A stretch of 64,000 nt of DNA from positions 19,373,116 through 19,437,115 of the forward strand of contig JAAALK010000082.1 in NCBI GenBank assembly GCA_019279435.1, read 5' to 3'. Within the stretch, counting starts at the first letter, position 1. Each line of letters starts with the position of its first letter. The position numbers and the translations under genes were made by a program. Under the pieces are notes generated by a model. The model was not told the origin of the DNA and ran no database searches. It saw nothing but the letters and a program-made list of their open reading frames with translations. Of this stretch, positions 22,501 to 33,672 are shown in pieces. Origin of the DNA: Zizania palustris (lineage: Eukaryota; Streptophyta; Magnoliopsida; Poales; Poaceae).

Positions 22501-23685
22501 ATGACCAACACCCAGGGATCAGACGCTCCTCAGAACGGAGGGGAGAGTGGCAACCTGCCACAATGGGGAGCCACCGGGCAGAGGCAGGCCCCGGTCGCCA
22601 ACCACCCCACCGTGGCTGAAATGATGGCCACCCAAAACCAGCTGGTCTCAGCCCTCCTACACCAGATGCAGCAGCAGCAGCAGCAAATGCAAGAGCAGCA
22701 GGCTCACTTCTTCCGCCTCCACCAACAGCCCGAGCTGCCCCGACCCGCCACACCAGCTCCCGCTCCCGCAACTCAGCTCTCGGAGTTCCTCCGAGTCCGC
22801 CCACCGACCTTCTCGAGCACCACCAACCCCATGGAGGCTGGGGATTGGTTGCGGGCGATCGAGAAGAAACTCGATCTCCTGACCTGCACTGAGCAGGAGA
22901 GGGTGGCCTTCGCCACCCACCAGCTACATGGTCCCGCCGCTGAGTGGTGGGACAACCACCGCGAGACTCTACCCGAGGGCCACGCCCACACTTGGGCAGA
23001 GTTCTCAGCTGCCTTCCGTGCCGCCCACATCCCCGACGGCATTGTAGCTCAGAAGCAACAGGAGTTTAGGGACCTGCAGCAGGGGAGCAGGTCCGTAACT
23101 GAATATCTGCACGAGTTCAACAGATTGGCCAGGTACGCACCTGAAGAGGTTCGTACGGATGCGGCCAGGCAGGCTAAGTTCCTCCGGGGACTGAAGGATG
23201 AGCTGTCTCTACAGCTTATCTCCGGAGACTTCGCCAACTTCCAGAAGTTGGTGAATAAGGCTATCATGCAGGAGACCCAGCAAAATAAGGTCGACCTGAA
23301 GAAGAAGCGCATGATTGCCTTCAGGCAGAACCAGGGTATGGCCCAAAGACCCCGCTTTGCTCCACCTCCACCAGCACCACAGTACCACCCCCGACCAGTG
23401 TATCGCCCGGCGCCACCAGCTGCCAACGCCGGAGCCAGTCAACCTCGCACCGCTCCAGTCGCACCTACCGCCCCAGTCGCCCCGGCCAAGAAGCCGGAGG
23501 TCTTGAGAGACAGGCATGGCAAGCCTGTGGTGTGCTTCAACTGCCGTCAAGAGGGACACTACTCCCACCAGTGCCCCCATCCCAAGAGAGCTCAAGGAGT
23601 CACCTCCAACCCCGCCGTCCGCGCCAAAGTGAACCACGTCTCCGCCGAAGGAAGCCCAGGCTGCACCAGAGATTGTCATGGGTAA
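22501..23685 (+). CDS. Gag polyprotein of element A
   Basis: ATG at 22501. The N-terminal part is glutamine-rich, then a retrotransposon gag domain (about 22780-23300, with EWWDNHRETLPEG and a later EYLHEFNRLARYAPE), then a proline-rich linker. A CCHC zinc knuckle CFNCRQEGHYSHQC lies near 23530-23575. Gag forms the virus-like particle and binds element RNA. The frame ends at 23685 because of a probable one-base insertion near 23650; without it the frame would run on into the protease. Confidence 0.88.
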   Translation: MTNTQGSDAPQNGGESGNLPQWGATGQRQAPVANHPTVAEMMATQNQLVSALLHQMQQQQQQMQEQQAHFFRLHQQPELPRPATPAPAPATQLSEFLRVRPPTFSSTTNPMEAGDWLRAIEKKLDLLTCTEQERVAFATHQLHGPAAEWWDNHRETLPEGHAHTWAEFSAAFRAAHIPDGIVAQKQQEFRDLQQGSRSVTEYLHEFNRLARYAPEEVRTDAARQAKFLRGLKDELSLQLISGDFANFQKLVNKAIMQETQQNKVDLKKKRMIAFRQNQGMAQRPRFAPPPPAPQYHPRPVYRPAPPAANAGASQPRTAPVAPTAPVAPAKKPEVLRDRHGKPVVCFNCRQEGHYSHQCPHPKRAQGVTSNPAVRAKVNHVSAEGSPGCTRDCHG

Positions 23686-24232
23686 GTTTATGGTTCATTC
23701 ATCGCATGCAGTGGTATTATTTGACACCGGAGCTACCCACTCCTTTATATCAACTGCTTTTGTGGAAAATAATGCACTGGACATAAGTGAACTACCCAGG
23801 CCAGTACTAATAGCTACCCCGGGAAAGCAAACCCTCGCTTGTTCCTTTAGTCCAAGGATATGGGTAGATATCCAAGGCACGATATTTTGGGCCGACCCCA
23901 TTCTAATAGAATGTCAAGGTTTGGACCTCATTCTAGGGATGGATTGGCTAAATAAACACCAGGGTGTGATAGAATGTGCCCAGAGAAAAGTAACTGTGAC
24001 TAATGAGGAAGGGATTATGGTCACATTCCAGATGCCCAGCATGAAGGCCGGAAGAACAAGACTACATCAGATTACCTTGAAGGAGATACCAGTAGTCAGC
24101 GAATACCCGGATGTATTCCCAGAGGATCTACCAGGGATGCCACCTAAGAGGGACATCGAGTTCAGGATTGACTTGGTGCCCGGAACCACTCTATTTATAA
24201 GCGACCATACCGGATGGCCGCCAACGAGTTAG
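23678..24232 (+). CDS. Aspartic protease segment of element A
   Basis: Carries the active-site motif LFDTGATHSFI (near 23720-23750) and the later ILGMDWL. It lies in the +1 frame relative to both gag and the downstream pol frame. The end overlaps pol (24214). A probable one-base deletion near 24190 returns the reading to the gag frame. As a polyprotein the segment would be out of frame unless frameshifting occurs. Confidence 0.82.
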   Translation: MGKFMVHSSHAVVLFDTGATHSFISTAFVENNALDISELPRPVLIATPGKQTLACSFSPRIWVDIQGTIFWADPILIECQGLDLILGMDWLNKHQGVIECAQRKVTVTNEEGIMVTFQMPSMKAGRTRLHQITLKEIPVVSEYPDVFPEDLPGMPPKRDIEFRIDLVPGTTLFISDHTGWPPTS

Positions 24233-26979
24233 CTGAGATGAAGCAACAGTTGGAAGATCTTGAAAGGAAAGGTTATATCAGACCAAGCACATCACCGTGG
24301 GGTGCTCCCGTCATCTTTGTCGAGAAGAAAGAAGACAAGGCAAAGCGTATGTGTGTGGATTATCGCGCCTTGAATGAGGTCACAATCAAGAATAAGTACC
24401 CGTTGCCTCGGATCGACGACCTTTTCGACCAGCTCAAAGGAGCCACGGTATTCTCGAAGATCGACCTACGGTCTGGTTACCACCAGCTAAGAATCCGAGA
24501 GGAGGACATACCCAAGACTGCTTTCACGACCCGCTATGGATTATATGAGTGCACGGTTATGTCCTTTGGATTGACCAACGCCCCTGCATTCTTCATGAAT
24601 ATGATGAATAAGGTATTCATGGAATACTTGGACAAGTTCATCGTGGTCTTCATAGACGACATCCTTATCTATTCCAAGGACCAGAAGGAGCACGAGACTC
24701 ACCTCCGGTTAACCTTAGGAAAGTTAAGGGAACACCAATTGTATGCCAAGTACAGTAAGTGCAAGTTTTGGACGGCAGAAGTAAAGTTCCTTGGACACAT
24801 CATCTCTGCACAAGGAATCGCAGTAGACCCTGCCACCGTAGAAGCAGTTACGGATTGGTTGCCACCCACGAACGTATCTGAGATACGAAGTTTTCTGGGA
24901 TTGGCCGGATATTACCGAAGGTTCATTGAGAATTTTTCTAAGATAGCCAAGCCAATGACCAGATTGTTGCAGAAAGGGGAAAAGTTCGAATGGACTCCTG
25001 AATGCGAGGAAAGTTTCCGCACCCTCAAGACTCGTTTAGTGTCTGCACCTATACTGACCCTACCGGATATCCGCAAAGACTTCCATGTCTATTGCGACGC
25101 ATCTCGCCAGGGATTGGGATGTGTTCTTATGCAAGATGGAAAAGTCATCTCTTATGCCTCCAGACAATTGAGACCCCATGAGTTGAATTATCCGACCCAT
25201 GATTTAGAATTAGCCGCCGTAGTGCACGCCCTTAAGATTTGGAGGCACTATCTAGTTGGAAATCGCTGCGAGATCTTTACGGATCACAAGAGCTTGAAGT
25301 ATATCTTCACCCAGCCAGATCTGAACCTGAGACAAAGACGATGGCTGGAATTGATTAAGGACTATGACTTGGGTATTCACTACCACCCAGGAAAAGCAAA
25401 TGTGGTAGCTGATGCCTTAAGTCGCAAAGGATATTGCACAGCCATGATGATTCAAGAACACGCACCCTTGTTATGTAAGGAGATGGAAAACTTAAATCTT
25501 GGATTGACCACCAGAGCATATCTAGCCACCTTGGAGACCCAACCGGTATTGTTTGAGCAGATTCGTGAAGCTCAGTCAGAGGACCCGGATATAGCTGCCA
25601 TTAAGAAGAATATGAGACAAGGAAAGGCCCCCGGATTTTCAGAAGACGAGAATGGCACCATATGGTTTGGAACTCGGATATGTGTGCCGGATAAACCTGA
25701 AATAAAGACTCTTATCCTAAGAGAAGCCCACGAGACGTTGTACTCCATTCATCCCGGCAGTACCAAGATGTACCAAGATCTGAAGGAACGATATTGGTGG
25801 GTTAGCATGAAAAGAGAGATTGCCCAGTTCGTCGCCGAATGTGACACCTGCAGAAGAGTAAAAGCTGAACATCAGAGACCTGCAGGATTGTTGCAGCCAC
25901 TTAAAGTGCCGGAATGGAAGTGGGAAGAGATCGGTATGGATTTTATCACCGGATTACCAAAGACCCAACTTGGGTATGATTCTATTTGGGTGATCATCGA
26001 TCGGCTTACGAAAGTGGCTCATTTCATAGCCGTCAAGACGACCTTCAGTGGCCCTAAGCTAGCAGAGCTATATATGGCCCGGATAGTATGTCTTCATGGA
26101 GTGCCCAAGAAGATAGTGTCTGACCGAGGAAGTCAGTTCACCTCTCGCTTTTGGAAGAACCTCCAAGAAGAGATGGGCACGAGATTGAATTTCAGTACCG
26201 CCTACCATCCTCAGACAGATGGACAAACAGAAAGGGTAAATCAGATACTAGAGGATATGCTTCGAGCATGTGTTTTGGATTTTGGAGCCACTTGGGACAA
26301 GAGCTTGCCATATGCAGAATTTTCATACAACAATAGCTACCAAGCCAGTCTTCAGATGTCTCCTTTTGAAGCCCTATATGGACGTAAGTGCAGAACGCCT
26401 CTCCTTTGGGACCAAACTGGTGAATCCCAAGTATTCGGAACCGACATTCTCCGTGAAGCCGAAGAGAAAGTACGGATCATCAGAGACAGACTCAAGACAG
26501 CCCAATCGCGACAGAAGAGCTACGCCGACAATCGTCGTCGAGATCTAGCCTTTGAAGAAGGAGACCATGTATACCTTCGGGTTACACCTCTTCGTGGGAC
26601 TCAACGGTTTAACATGAGAGGAAAGTTGGCCCCTCGATATGTTGGACCATTTCCCGTTATTCGACGCCAAGGCGAAGTCGCATATCAGTTGGAATTACCG
26701 CCCTCATTAGCTGGAGTGCATGACGTGTTTCATGTTTCTCAACTCAAGAAGTGTCTCCGCGTCCCCACGGAGCAAGTGGATCTTCAGCAGTTGGATGTCC
26801 AAGAAGATCTGACTTATGTGGAGAAACCAGTCAAGATATTGGAAGTCAAAGAAAGAACCACCAGGAGTCGAGTCATCCGCTTCTGCAAGGTGCAGTGGAG
26901 CAATCATCCAGTAGAGGAAGCCACCTGGGAAAAAGAAGATGAACTCAAGGCACAGCATCCTGAGTTATTCGAGGATTGA
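24214..26979 (+). CDS. Pol of element A: RT, RNase H, integrase, chromodomain
   Basis: A 921-codon open frame in the same frame as gag. Reverse transcriptase has the catalytic FIDD box at residues 146-149. RNase H follows (about 290-405), starting VYCDASRQGLGC and ending HPGKANVVADALSR. Integrase has an H-x-H-x-C-x-x-C zinc finger at about 505-550 and the core motifs GMDFITGLP, DRGSQFTS and HPQTDGQTERVN. The last 50 or so residues form a chromodomain-like module (VQWSNHPVEEATWEKEDEL), which directs chromovirus integration to heterochromatin. No internal stop interrupts it. The natural polyprotein would start in gag. Confidence 0.93.
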   Translation: MAANELAEMKQQLEDLERKGYIRPSTSPWGAPVIFVEKKEDKAKRMCVDYRALNEVTIKNKYPLPRIDDLFDQLKGATVFSKIDLRSGYHQLRIREEDIPKTAFTTRYGLYECTVMSFGLTNAPAFFMNMMNKVFMEYLDKFIVVFIDDILIYSKDQKEHETHLRLTLGKLREHQLYAKYSKCKFWTAEVKFLGHIISAQGIAVDPATVEAVTDWLPPTNVSEIRSFLGLAGYYRRFIENFSKIAKPMTRLLQKGEKFEWTPECEESFRTLKTRLVSAPILTLPDIRKDFHVYCDASRQGLGCVLMQDGKVISYASRQLRPHELNYPTHDLELAAVVHALKIWRHYLVGNRCEIFTDHKSLKYIFTQPDLNLRQRRWLELIKDYDLGIHYHPGKANVVADALSRKGYCTAMMIQEHAPLLCKEMENLNLGLTTRAYLATLETQPVLFEQIREAQSEDPDIAAIKKNMRQGKAPGFSEDENGTIWFGTRICVPDKPEIKTLILREAHETLYSIHPGSTKMYQDLKERYWWVSMKREIAQFVAECDTCRRVKAEHQRPAGLLQPLKVPEWKWEEIGMDFITGLPKTQLGYDSIWVIIDRLTKVAHFIAVKTTFSGPKLAELYMARIVCLHGVPKKIVSDRGSQFTSRFWKNLQEEMGTRLNFSTAYHPQTDGQTERVNQILEDMLRACVLDFGATWDKSLPYAEFSYNNSYQASLQMSPFEALYGRKCRTPLLWDQTGESQVFGTDILREAEEKVRIIRDRLKTAQSRQKSYADNRRRDLAFEEGDHVYLRVTPLRGTQRFNMRGKLAPRYVGPFPVIRRQGEVAYQLELPPSLAGVHDVFHVSQLKKCLRVPTEQVDLQQLDVQEDLTYVEKPVKILEVKERTTRSRVIRFCKVQWSNHPVEEATWEKEDELKAQHPELFED

Positions 26980-27005
26980 TCCGAATCTCGAGGACGAGAT
27001 TCTCT

Positions 27006-27021
27006 GTAAGGGGGATAGGAT
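27006..27021 (+). other. Polypurine tract of element A
   Basis: GTAAGGGGGATAGGAT directly before the 3' LTR; primes plus-strand DNA synthesis. Confidence 0.85.
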
Positions 27022-30000
27022 TGTAACACCCCAAAAATTAAAAGGAATAAAATAAAAAGAAAATATTATTTAAATCATTTCTGAATTTATTAATAAAGGA
27101 AAATCACAAAAGAACCCAAATAAAGCCAAACAGAGGGAAATATTCAAAATCTGGACTTGAAAATTTTATGAGATGAACTAGAGGCCAAGTTATAATTTTA
27201 GAAATTTTTACAAATTTTTATCAACAGTGATTCAACCCTTAATCAAATAAATGAATTACTGGAATTATTTTAAATCAGAAAAGAATTAAAAAGACTTAAT
27301 GGGCCTCAACCCTGAATCCTCCCTCAGCCCGGCCCAGCCCACTCGTGAGCCACTGACCAGAGGGTCCCGCCTGTCGGCGCACGCCCCCCCCTCTCTCCTC
27401 CCGCCCGCGCCCCGCCTGGTCCCACCAGTCAGCCCCGCCACGCCACTGACCGCCCGGACCCATCTGTCGGCTCCCTTTCTTTTTGGATCACTCACTGACA
27501 GGTGGAGCCCACCTGTCAGATCCATCGTCTCCGATGGAAGGGGATCGCTCCCCTTTCCTTCCCCGGCGATCTCTTTCTGTTTTCTCGCCGCCGGCCGCCG
27601 GATCGCTTTGGATACCCTCCGATCGCCTTCCCTGGTCACCACCGCCCCCTTTCCTTCCATAGCCGACGCGGTTTCGCGAGAAAGGAAGCAAATCCAAAGC
27701 TTTTGGAAGGTCCTCGCCGGAGCTCTCGGGAACCCTTGATTCCCTGCCCTCCCGACGCCGGCAAACCCCCTATAAATGCCCCCGCGCACGCCGCCCTCAG
27801 CCACACCACCTAAAGACCTAGCCAAAGCCTTCCCGAGCGCCGTTGCCACGTTTTCGAGCTCTTCCACTGCTCGGTCTCCGGCGAGTGATCGCCGTCGCCT
27901 CGGACCCCCGCTGCCCTAGCCGCCGCCACCGTCGGGTCCGTCGTCGACCACCCCACCTCGTCCACCCCTCCGTTGGCCGTGAACACCGCCGGACCGCCGT
28001 CGCCGTCGAGCACCCGTACGCCCTCCGTCGTCTACGCTCGCCGCCGGTCATCTCCAGGCCCCCATCTTCGCCGCCAAAGGTACCAACGTGACCCCCAACA
28101 CCTCCCCGTTCCATTTTTGCCGTTAGCTATGCCCGTAGGCGCTCACCGCTGCCGTCGCCATCGCATCCGAGGACCGCCGTCGCCGGAGACGAAGGGGGAT
28201 ACGAGCCCCTTACGTCGTGCCGTGCCGGATCGCACAGCGACCGTCCGATCGCGATCGGAGGGCTAAGATTAAACCCCCCCGGGATTTAATCTGGGCCCTC
28301 GGATCTGGTCAAAGGGGTATCGAGGCCTCTCGGCCGTCGATCGCCACTTAAACCCCAGGACTGATCTCGAGCGTCCACGTCATACCGCTTCGCGAGATTT
28401 AATCGTGGCCGTTCAAATTCACTTACGCCTCCCGCCTCGCGTCCGACCGCCAGATCCAGATCCGACGGCTCTGGATCGGCCGGTCCACGCGCATAGTCAC
28501 GGGTTCACGGTGAACCTGGTTCACCGTGGACCAGAGACTGATTTTAGTTTAAATAAAATTCCAGAAAAATTGTTTAAACTTCAAAAATTCATATCTTGCT
28601 CATTTTAACTCCAAATTTCACCATTCAAATTTTGTTAGAACCAGAATATTATTCTCTACACATTAATACAATAAAAACAGTATGTTTCTGTTACTTAAAA
28701 TATTATTAATAAATAAATGAATAAAAATCCCTTAGGGTTGAAATTAAAAATACAGAAAATAAATAGGGAAAATTCTAAAACATTAAACTTTACTGTTTTG
28801 AACAAAACCTTGAAATATTAAAAACATTACTTCACATAATAAAACCTACAAATGTGTATGTTTAATGTTGGGTGAATTTTCATCTGTTTATTGAATGTAT
28901 TATTTATTTTTCCGTAACGAGAAGACTACGAGTTCGTCGAGGAGCAGGAGTTCTACCCCGAGGTTCCTCCATCCCCATTTGCTGAGCAAGGCAAGTCATC
29001 GACCACCCCTGTGGAAACAGTTGATCATTTTTGAGCCCATGTTTCAATAAATTATCGCTATAACCCATAGGTTAATATTGCATTAGTTGAATATTCAAGC
29101 CTTACACTTATATTTATTAGATCCCCGTCCTTGTGTGCAAACCCAAGCCATGCTTATTGAGCCTCAACTCCTTGTCACTCTACTATAAAAATATTAGCTA
29201 GTGCCCAATGTACCGGCACAACTGCTATAGGTTAAAAAGAACGAGTCGTAGATAGCTGGATTCTGTATATGAATTTCCCTGTTATTCTCGTCTCTGGACT
29301 CTGTTGGAGTTGGCTAGGTTATAAGTATGGTGGGTTCCGGGTGCAAGCTCGGGCACTGGTTTGTCGCACCCGGGGCACTATAAGGACCGGTCTGCGGGAT
29401 CTATTGCAAAGCACTTCCGTACCAACCACAAGTCTAATGGGTAAGTCCTAACTGGAAGTATGGAATACTCCGGCTTGATGCACCATAGAGGAGGGGGCAA
29501 GGGGCTAGCCTGCGGGCGACTTGTACCGACGAGGCTCAAGGGGGGGTATGGTGGGGCTCCGATGCGTCGGGACACCATATGAAACCCATAAGAGGGTGCT
29601 ATTGAGTCGGGGAGGACTATATGGAAGGTTTTGGCACGAGTTCCCGTGTGATGGGTCATCTCGTTACACTTCGGTGTAGGTGATGAGTGCGTGCCTTGTG
29701 GGTACAGTGGTACATCTCTGATCAGAGTAATTTAATCTTTTCGAAAAGCCGAGCCCACGGTCAAGGGCGGGTTGTGTGACTACTCGCAGTTAGTTTACAA
29801 TTGTTTGAATGTTCAAGTTATTCATGGCACGTAAGGACTGTTGAGCGAGGTGGGGCTGACTGTACCCCTCGAGTTAGAAGATGATGATACACATGCACAT
29901 GTTTACTTTACCGTACTAATAAACTGCTCACATTTAAAGCTTTACACATATGCTGCTTCCGCTAAATTAGCCAATATCTCCCTTGTTATTACCTTGCATT

Positions 30001-30311
30001 ATATTTGCATTCGGTGGCTTGCTGAGTACATCTGTACTCACCCCGTTGACTTACAACATCAGAGCCAGTCTACTACGAGGAGGATGAAGGTCTGGAGTAG
30101 CGACCCAGTCAAGGCGAGACTGGAAGGAGGCGTTCATCTAGGACCCTTGTTTTATTAGTTTCTCTTCATCTTTAATCACTTTTGTATTAATGCGGTCTAC
30201 GAACCGTGAATGATTGCTCGCATTGTACGTGGTCGTATGATGAACGTCTTGTTTTATTGATTTTCTATGGAATTTCAATAAAGTCCTGATTTATTAAATC
30301 GGGGCGCGACA
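27022..30311 (+). repeat. 3' LTR of element A
   Basis: Near-identical direct copy of 18091-21381. TATA box at 27771-27778. It is followed by eleven bases, AGATGGTATCA (30312-30322), that also follow the 5' LTR. Confidence 0.95.
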
Positions 30312-31740
30312 AGATGGTATCAATGGTATGCTAGAAACAAGTGGCTTTGGTTGGGATTGGAACAAGAACAAGATATCCGTTGATAGTGATTCTGTTTGGG
30401 AGGCTTATGTGGTGGTAAGTTTCAGTTTTTTTAAAGAAGCTAACTTGCTAAAGTGCAAACATGGTATAATGATTAACTTGCTAACTTGCTCCATTACAAT
30501 GAATTACAAAGAATAATATGCAAGCAAACTTGGGATGAAATGAAGCATAACATTTGTTCCAGTACTATCAATTGACCTACCACTAGTAACATCATGTGTA
30601 GTTTTAAGAATCTGTTTCAGTTTGAATGAGTACTTGCTGTGATGAGAGATTGAAATCTGAACTTAATATGAAATCTGAATGTTTAAAATGTCTTGAGTTG
30701 AGTTCAAATTGTTCTCCTGAACTTCATATGAAATCTGTTCAAATTGATCAAGTAATGAATGGTGTCATCTAGAGCTCACCTCAAGTTGTTTTTTTGCAGA
30801 AAAATAAAGAAGCTAATGGGTACAGGCACAAGACAATCTTATATTGGGACTCGATCAGCTTGGTATTTGGAAAAGATCATGCAACTGGTGAAGCGGCAAA
30901 GACCCCAGCAGATGGCGCGAGAGATATGAGTAAGGAAGATGGAACCGGTCAAGAGCTTACTTCATCAACAATTTCAGGAAGCTTAAAGAGGCAACGGTCC
31001 AGTGATTCCTTCACCTCAATGATGGCGGAGAAATTAGACAAGTTTACTGAAGCTATTAGGGATGAAGCACCAAAAGGGCCGACATCAAAAGAAATATTTA
31101 GCACATTGGAGGAGATAGATGGGTTAGATGAAGACACATTTTTAGACTTATTTGATATCTTAACAGGTGATGCGCGCAAGTACGAGTCCTTATTGGCACT
31201 TCCAGTGATCTTGAGAAAGAGATGGCTGCTGAAGCAATTGAAAAAGTGAACCTTGCATTGTGTGGTGTAAAACGAACATCATTGTCTCTGCATTCTCCTC
31301 TTTTAACTGAAGTGTTATTCAAAACTGGATTGAACCTTGCATTGTGAACCTTATGTTTGAGATTGTTATTCAAAACTGGAGTGTGGAGATGGTTGATTTT
31401 TTTGTGCCACTGGGAAAATGTAAATGATGGATTAGATGCTATGACATGTTCTTTTTAAATAACCTGTCTCATTGTTACATTGCTGATTGTTACCAACCTC
31501 TGTGATCATTGTTACATTTGAGTTATATATGTTTTGTTACCTATGATCTCCACCAATGTAAATTCCATATATAACTATCCAAACATGATATTGAATTTGA
31601 TTCATGGAAAAGAATTCCATTAGCATCCAAACAAAAAAATTGAATTGAATCAAATTCTAAGCAATTACTTTCTTTGGGAATCTAATATCTAGAATGTTAT
31701 TCATGGAATGAGTTTCATTTCCAAGGAAACAAACGGGGCC

Positions 31741-33672
31741 TAAGAGAAATCAGATTAGGATGAACCAAAGCAGAGAGGCCAATATTGGTCAGTGGCGGTG
31801 CTGGGCACAAACTGAACAAACATCGCTGAAATAGAACAGTGTTCCAACGAAAAAACACATAGTTCAGAGTAGAGATGATGAGGAACTGTGCAAATACCTT
31901 TTCTGAATTTGATCCCCAAACAACAAAAATTGACAGAAATAAATGAGCAGTAATAGACAGCAAAAGTAGAAGAAATAAAATTCTGGTTTAATTGAAAAGA
32001 GCAACCCTAACCCTTAGGCATGGGGTCCTTTATATAGGCTAGCCCATTAAAGTAATCCCCAAAATGACATTAAGGTTAAAGTTGTGAGTATTTACCTAAA
32101 TGTCATAATGTATTTTCAGAATTACAAATTCTGAAAAATACATTAATATTTACTTCTAATTTATTACTACATTGACCATATTCTTTTAATATTTTTTCAG
32201 AATTTGAAAATTCCGAAAAATACTAAAAGATTACACTTAATCTAAACTACTAAACGAAAAATTAACTCCTATTGATTGGAATTAAAAACATTTTGAGATG
32301 TGACGGATTTCAGTAAAAACCGACAAATCCTTCTAGATCTTCGACATGTGTCGTCAGTCCGCGAACTCGACTGCCAGCAAGTCTCTCCCACTCTCCATGC
32401 ATACCCCTGAGGTCACTTTCAACTTCAACTGGCATCCTCGACCATTTGGCATTAGATTTCCTGTCTAACCCTGATCACTCGCCATCGACAGTTGACAAGC
32501 ATCTCAACCCTGCACACACGAGACAAGCAAAACACACCTCCATGCAACCCATACACAAACAACCAACAATCATCATAGCCAACTTTGTCAATCATTCATC
32601 ATAAAAACTAGAACCACAATGAAAGCCTTACTTGGTTTCTCAATCTCCCCCTTTATGAGTGCATTGACAACTCTAAGATAAAAGAAAGTAAAATACAAGT
32701 TCAGCACACAAGTGACCATGAAAGCTCTGAATAGAGCAAAAAGAAGCATGTCACTTGATAAAAGTTGATGGTAGAACAAAAATCAAACTAAAATCAAACT
32801 CAAAAGCAAGCGAGCGAGTAAAATCATATGAACTATCCCCCTTTGGAAATGCAGACATCAAGATATCAACATGAGATGTGAGGATAAAGTGTAAATGCAA
32901 TGCTTCTGGAATATGATTAAGTCTAATTACAGTACAAACCAGCATTGTGCCTCGAATACTGTCCTAAAATACTATGTGACAATCTCAGATGTATACAATC
33001 TAAGTAACAGTATGAGCAAGCATTTTCAATTTTTAGAAAATAAAAGCATCATTACTTAGACTAGCATACTAGACATGGCAAGGTAAGAGATGCAAAAGCT
33101 AATCAAATACTAACTAGATAAGCATATCCCACTACAAAGAGCTTCAGCAAACTTGATATGCAATGAAGTTAAACATTTCATTTTTCATTTATGTGCTAGG
33201 GGTTATTTGCAAATCAACCTTATGCTAACCGACTAAGCTCAGCCTAGATTGAAACCATCATAAGCTTAAACCCACCTGGATCTTTTTAATTTCAACACAA
33301 GATAGCAAGAGTATCAAATATTTTCCATTTCATTTTCATTTTTTTATTTTCATCATTCATTTTTTAAATTTTCAGCATAATATGATCAAGTTGCGTATTA
33401 GCATCCAAGTGAAAAGGGACCTAGCTACCAGGTATGTAAAAGATAGCAAATGAACTCCAACCTATTCATGCTAGATTCCAGACTAAGCAGTGACCATTTT
33501 CAAGTTTTCACAAATAAAAGCCATGCTCAAGACAAGTATCAGATGTATTCAATCCAAGTGTAGTCTACATTATCAAAAGACAGCATTGTAAAGACATAAT
33601 AAAGCATGTACTTGTAAAAGCAACTAATCATATTACATAAGCTTATGCAATGCTGCACAATTCCCCCTCACA
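31741..33672 (-). other. Probable Sirevirus 3' non-coding region and LTR remnant
   Basis: No coding frame is convincing here. On the minus strand the purine-rich AAAGGGGGAGATTGAG (near 32638-32655) and CCAAAGGGGGATAG (near 32834-32848) resemble the repeated polypurine-like tracts of Sireviruses. A minus-strand TATA-like GCCTATATAAAGG lies at about 32027-32040 and could mark an LTR. If so, the Harbinger element landed inside that LTR. I could not match this stretch to the 40327-40489 LTR end, so the assignment is tentative. Confidence 0.4.

Larger units (their letters stand above)
18091..30322 (+). mobile_element. Tekay-like Ty3/gypsy chromovirus, element A
   Basis: LTRs of 3291 and 3290 bp, an initiator-methionine primer binding site, an extra ORF, gag, protease, RT, RNase H, integrase with a chromodomain, and a polypurine tract. 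By eye the LTRs differ at only four places: a C-run length near 18460, G/A at 18766, C/T at 19220 and G/A at 20473 (5' copy). The insertion is therefore very recent. LTRs over 3 kb plus a chromodomain fit the Tekay/Del clade. The 11 bases after the 3' LTR (30312-30322) repeat the sequence after the 5' LTR, and there is no clean 5-bp target duplication. Confidence 0.92.
17855..31249 (+). pseudogene. Harbinger ORF1 (Myb/SANT-like DNA-binding protein), split
   Basis: Starts at ATG 17855, just after a possible 3' splice site. The first part (17855-18090) reads as the Myb/SANT-like domain, with W-N-D-x-M-D-K-A-L-L near its start and a K-x-F-D-K-H-H end. The retrotransposon cuts it at 18090. The frame resumes at about 30318-30323 (GMLETSGFGWDW), runs to 30414, passes a GT-AG intron (30415-30799) and ends at 31249 with a lysine-rich, partly acidic tail. 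ORF1 normally helps the transposase bind element ends and enter the nucleus. Without the insertion the exon would join in frame. Confidence 0.85.
15666..31740 (+). mobile_element. PIF/Harbinger element carrying a nested chromovirus
   Basis: Bounded by the 3-bp duplication TAA (15663-15665 and 31741-31743). The terminal inverted repeats are GGGCCTGTTTGTTTC on the left and GGCCCCGTTTGTTTC read inwards from the right. It carries both proteins of this superfamily: the DDE transposase and a Myb-like ORF1. Removing the 12.2-kb retrotransposon leaves about 3.8 kb, normal for an autonomous Harbinger. ORF1 is interrupted, so this copy is not autonomous now. Confidence 0.93.
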
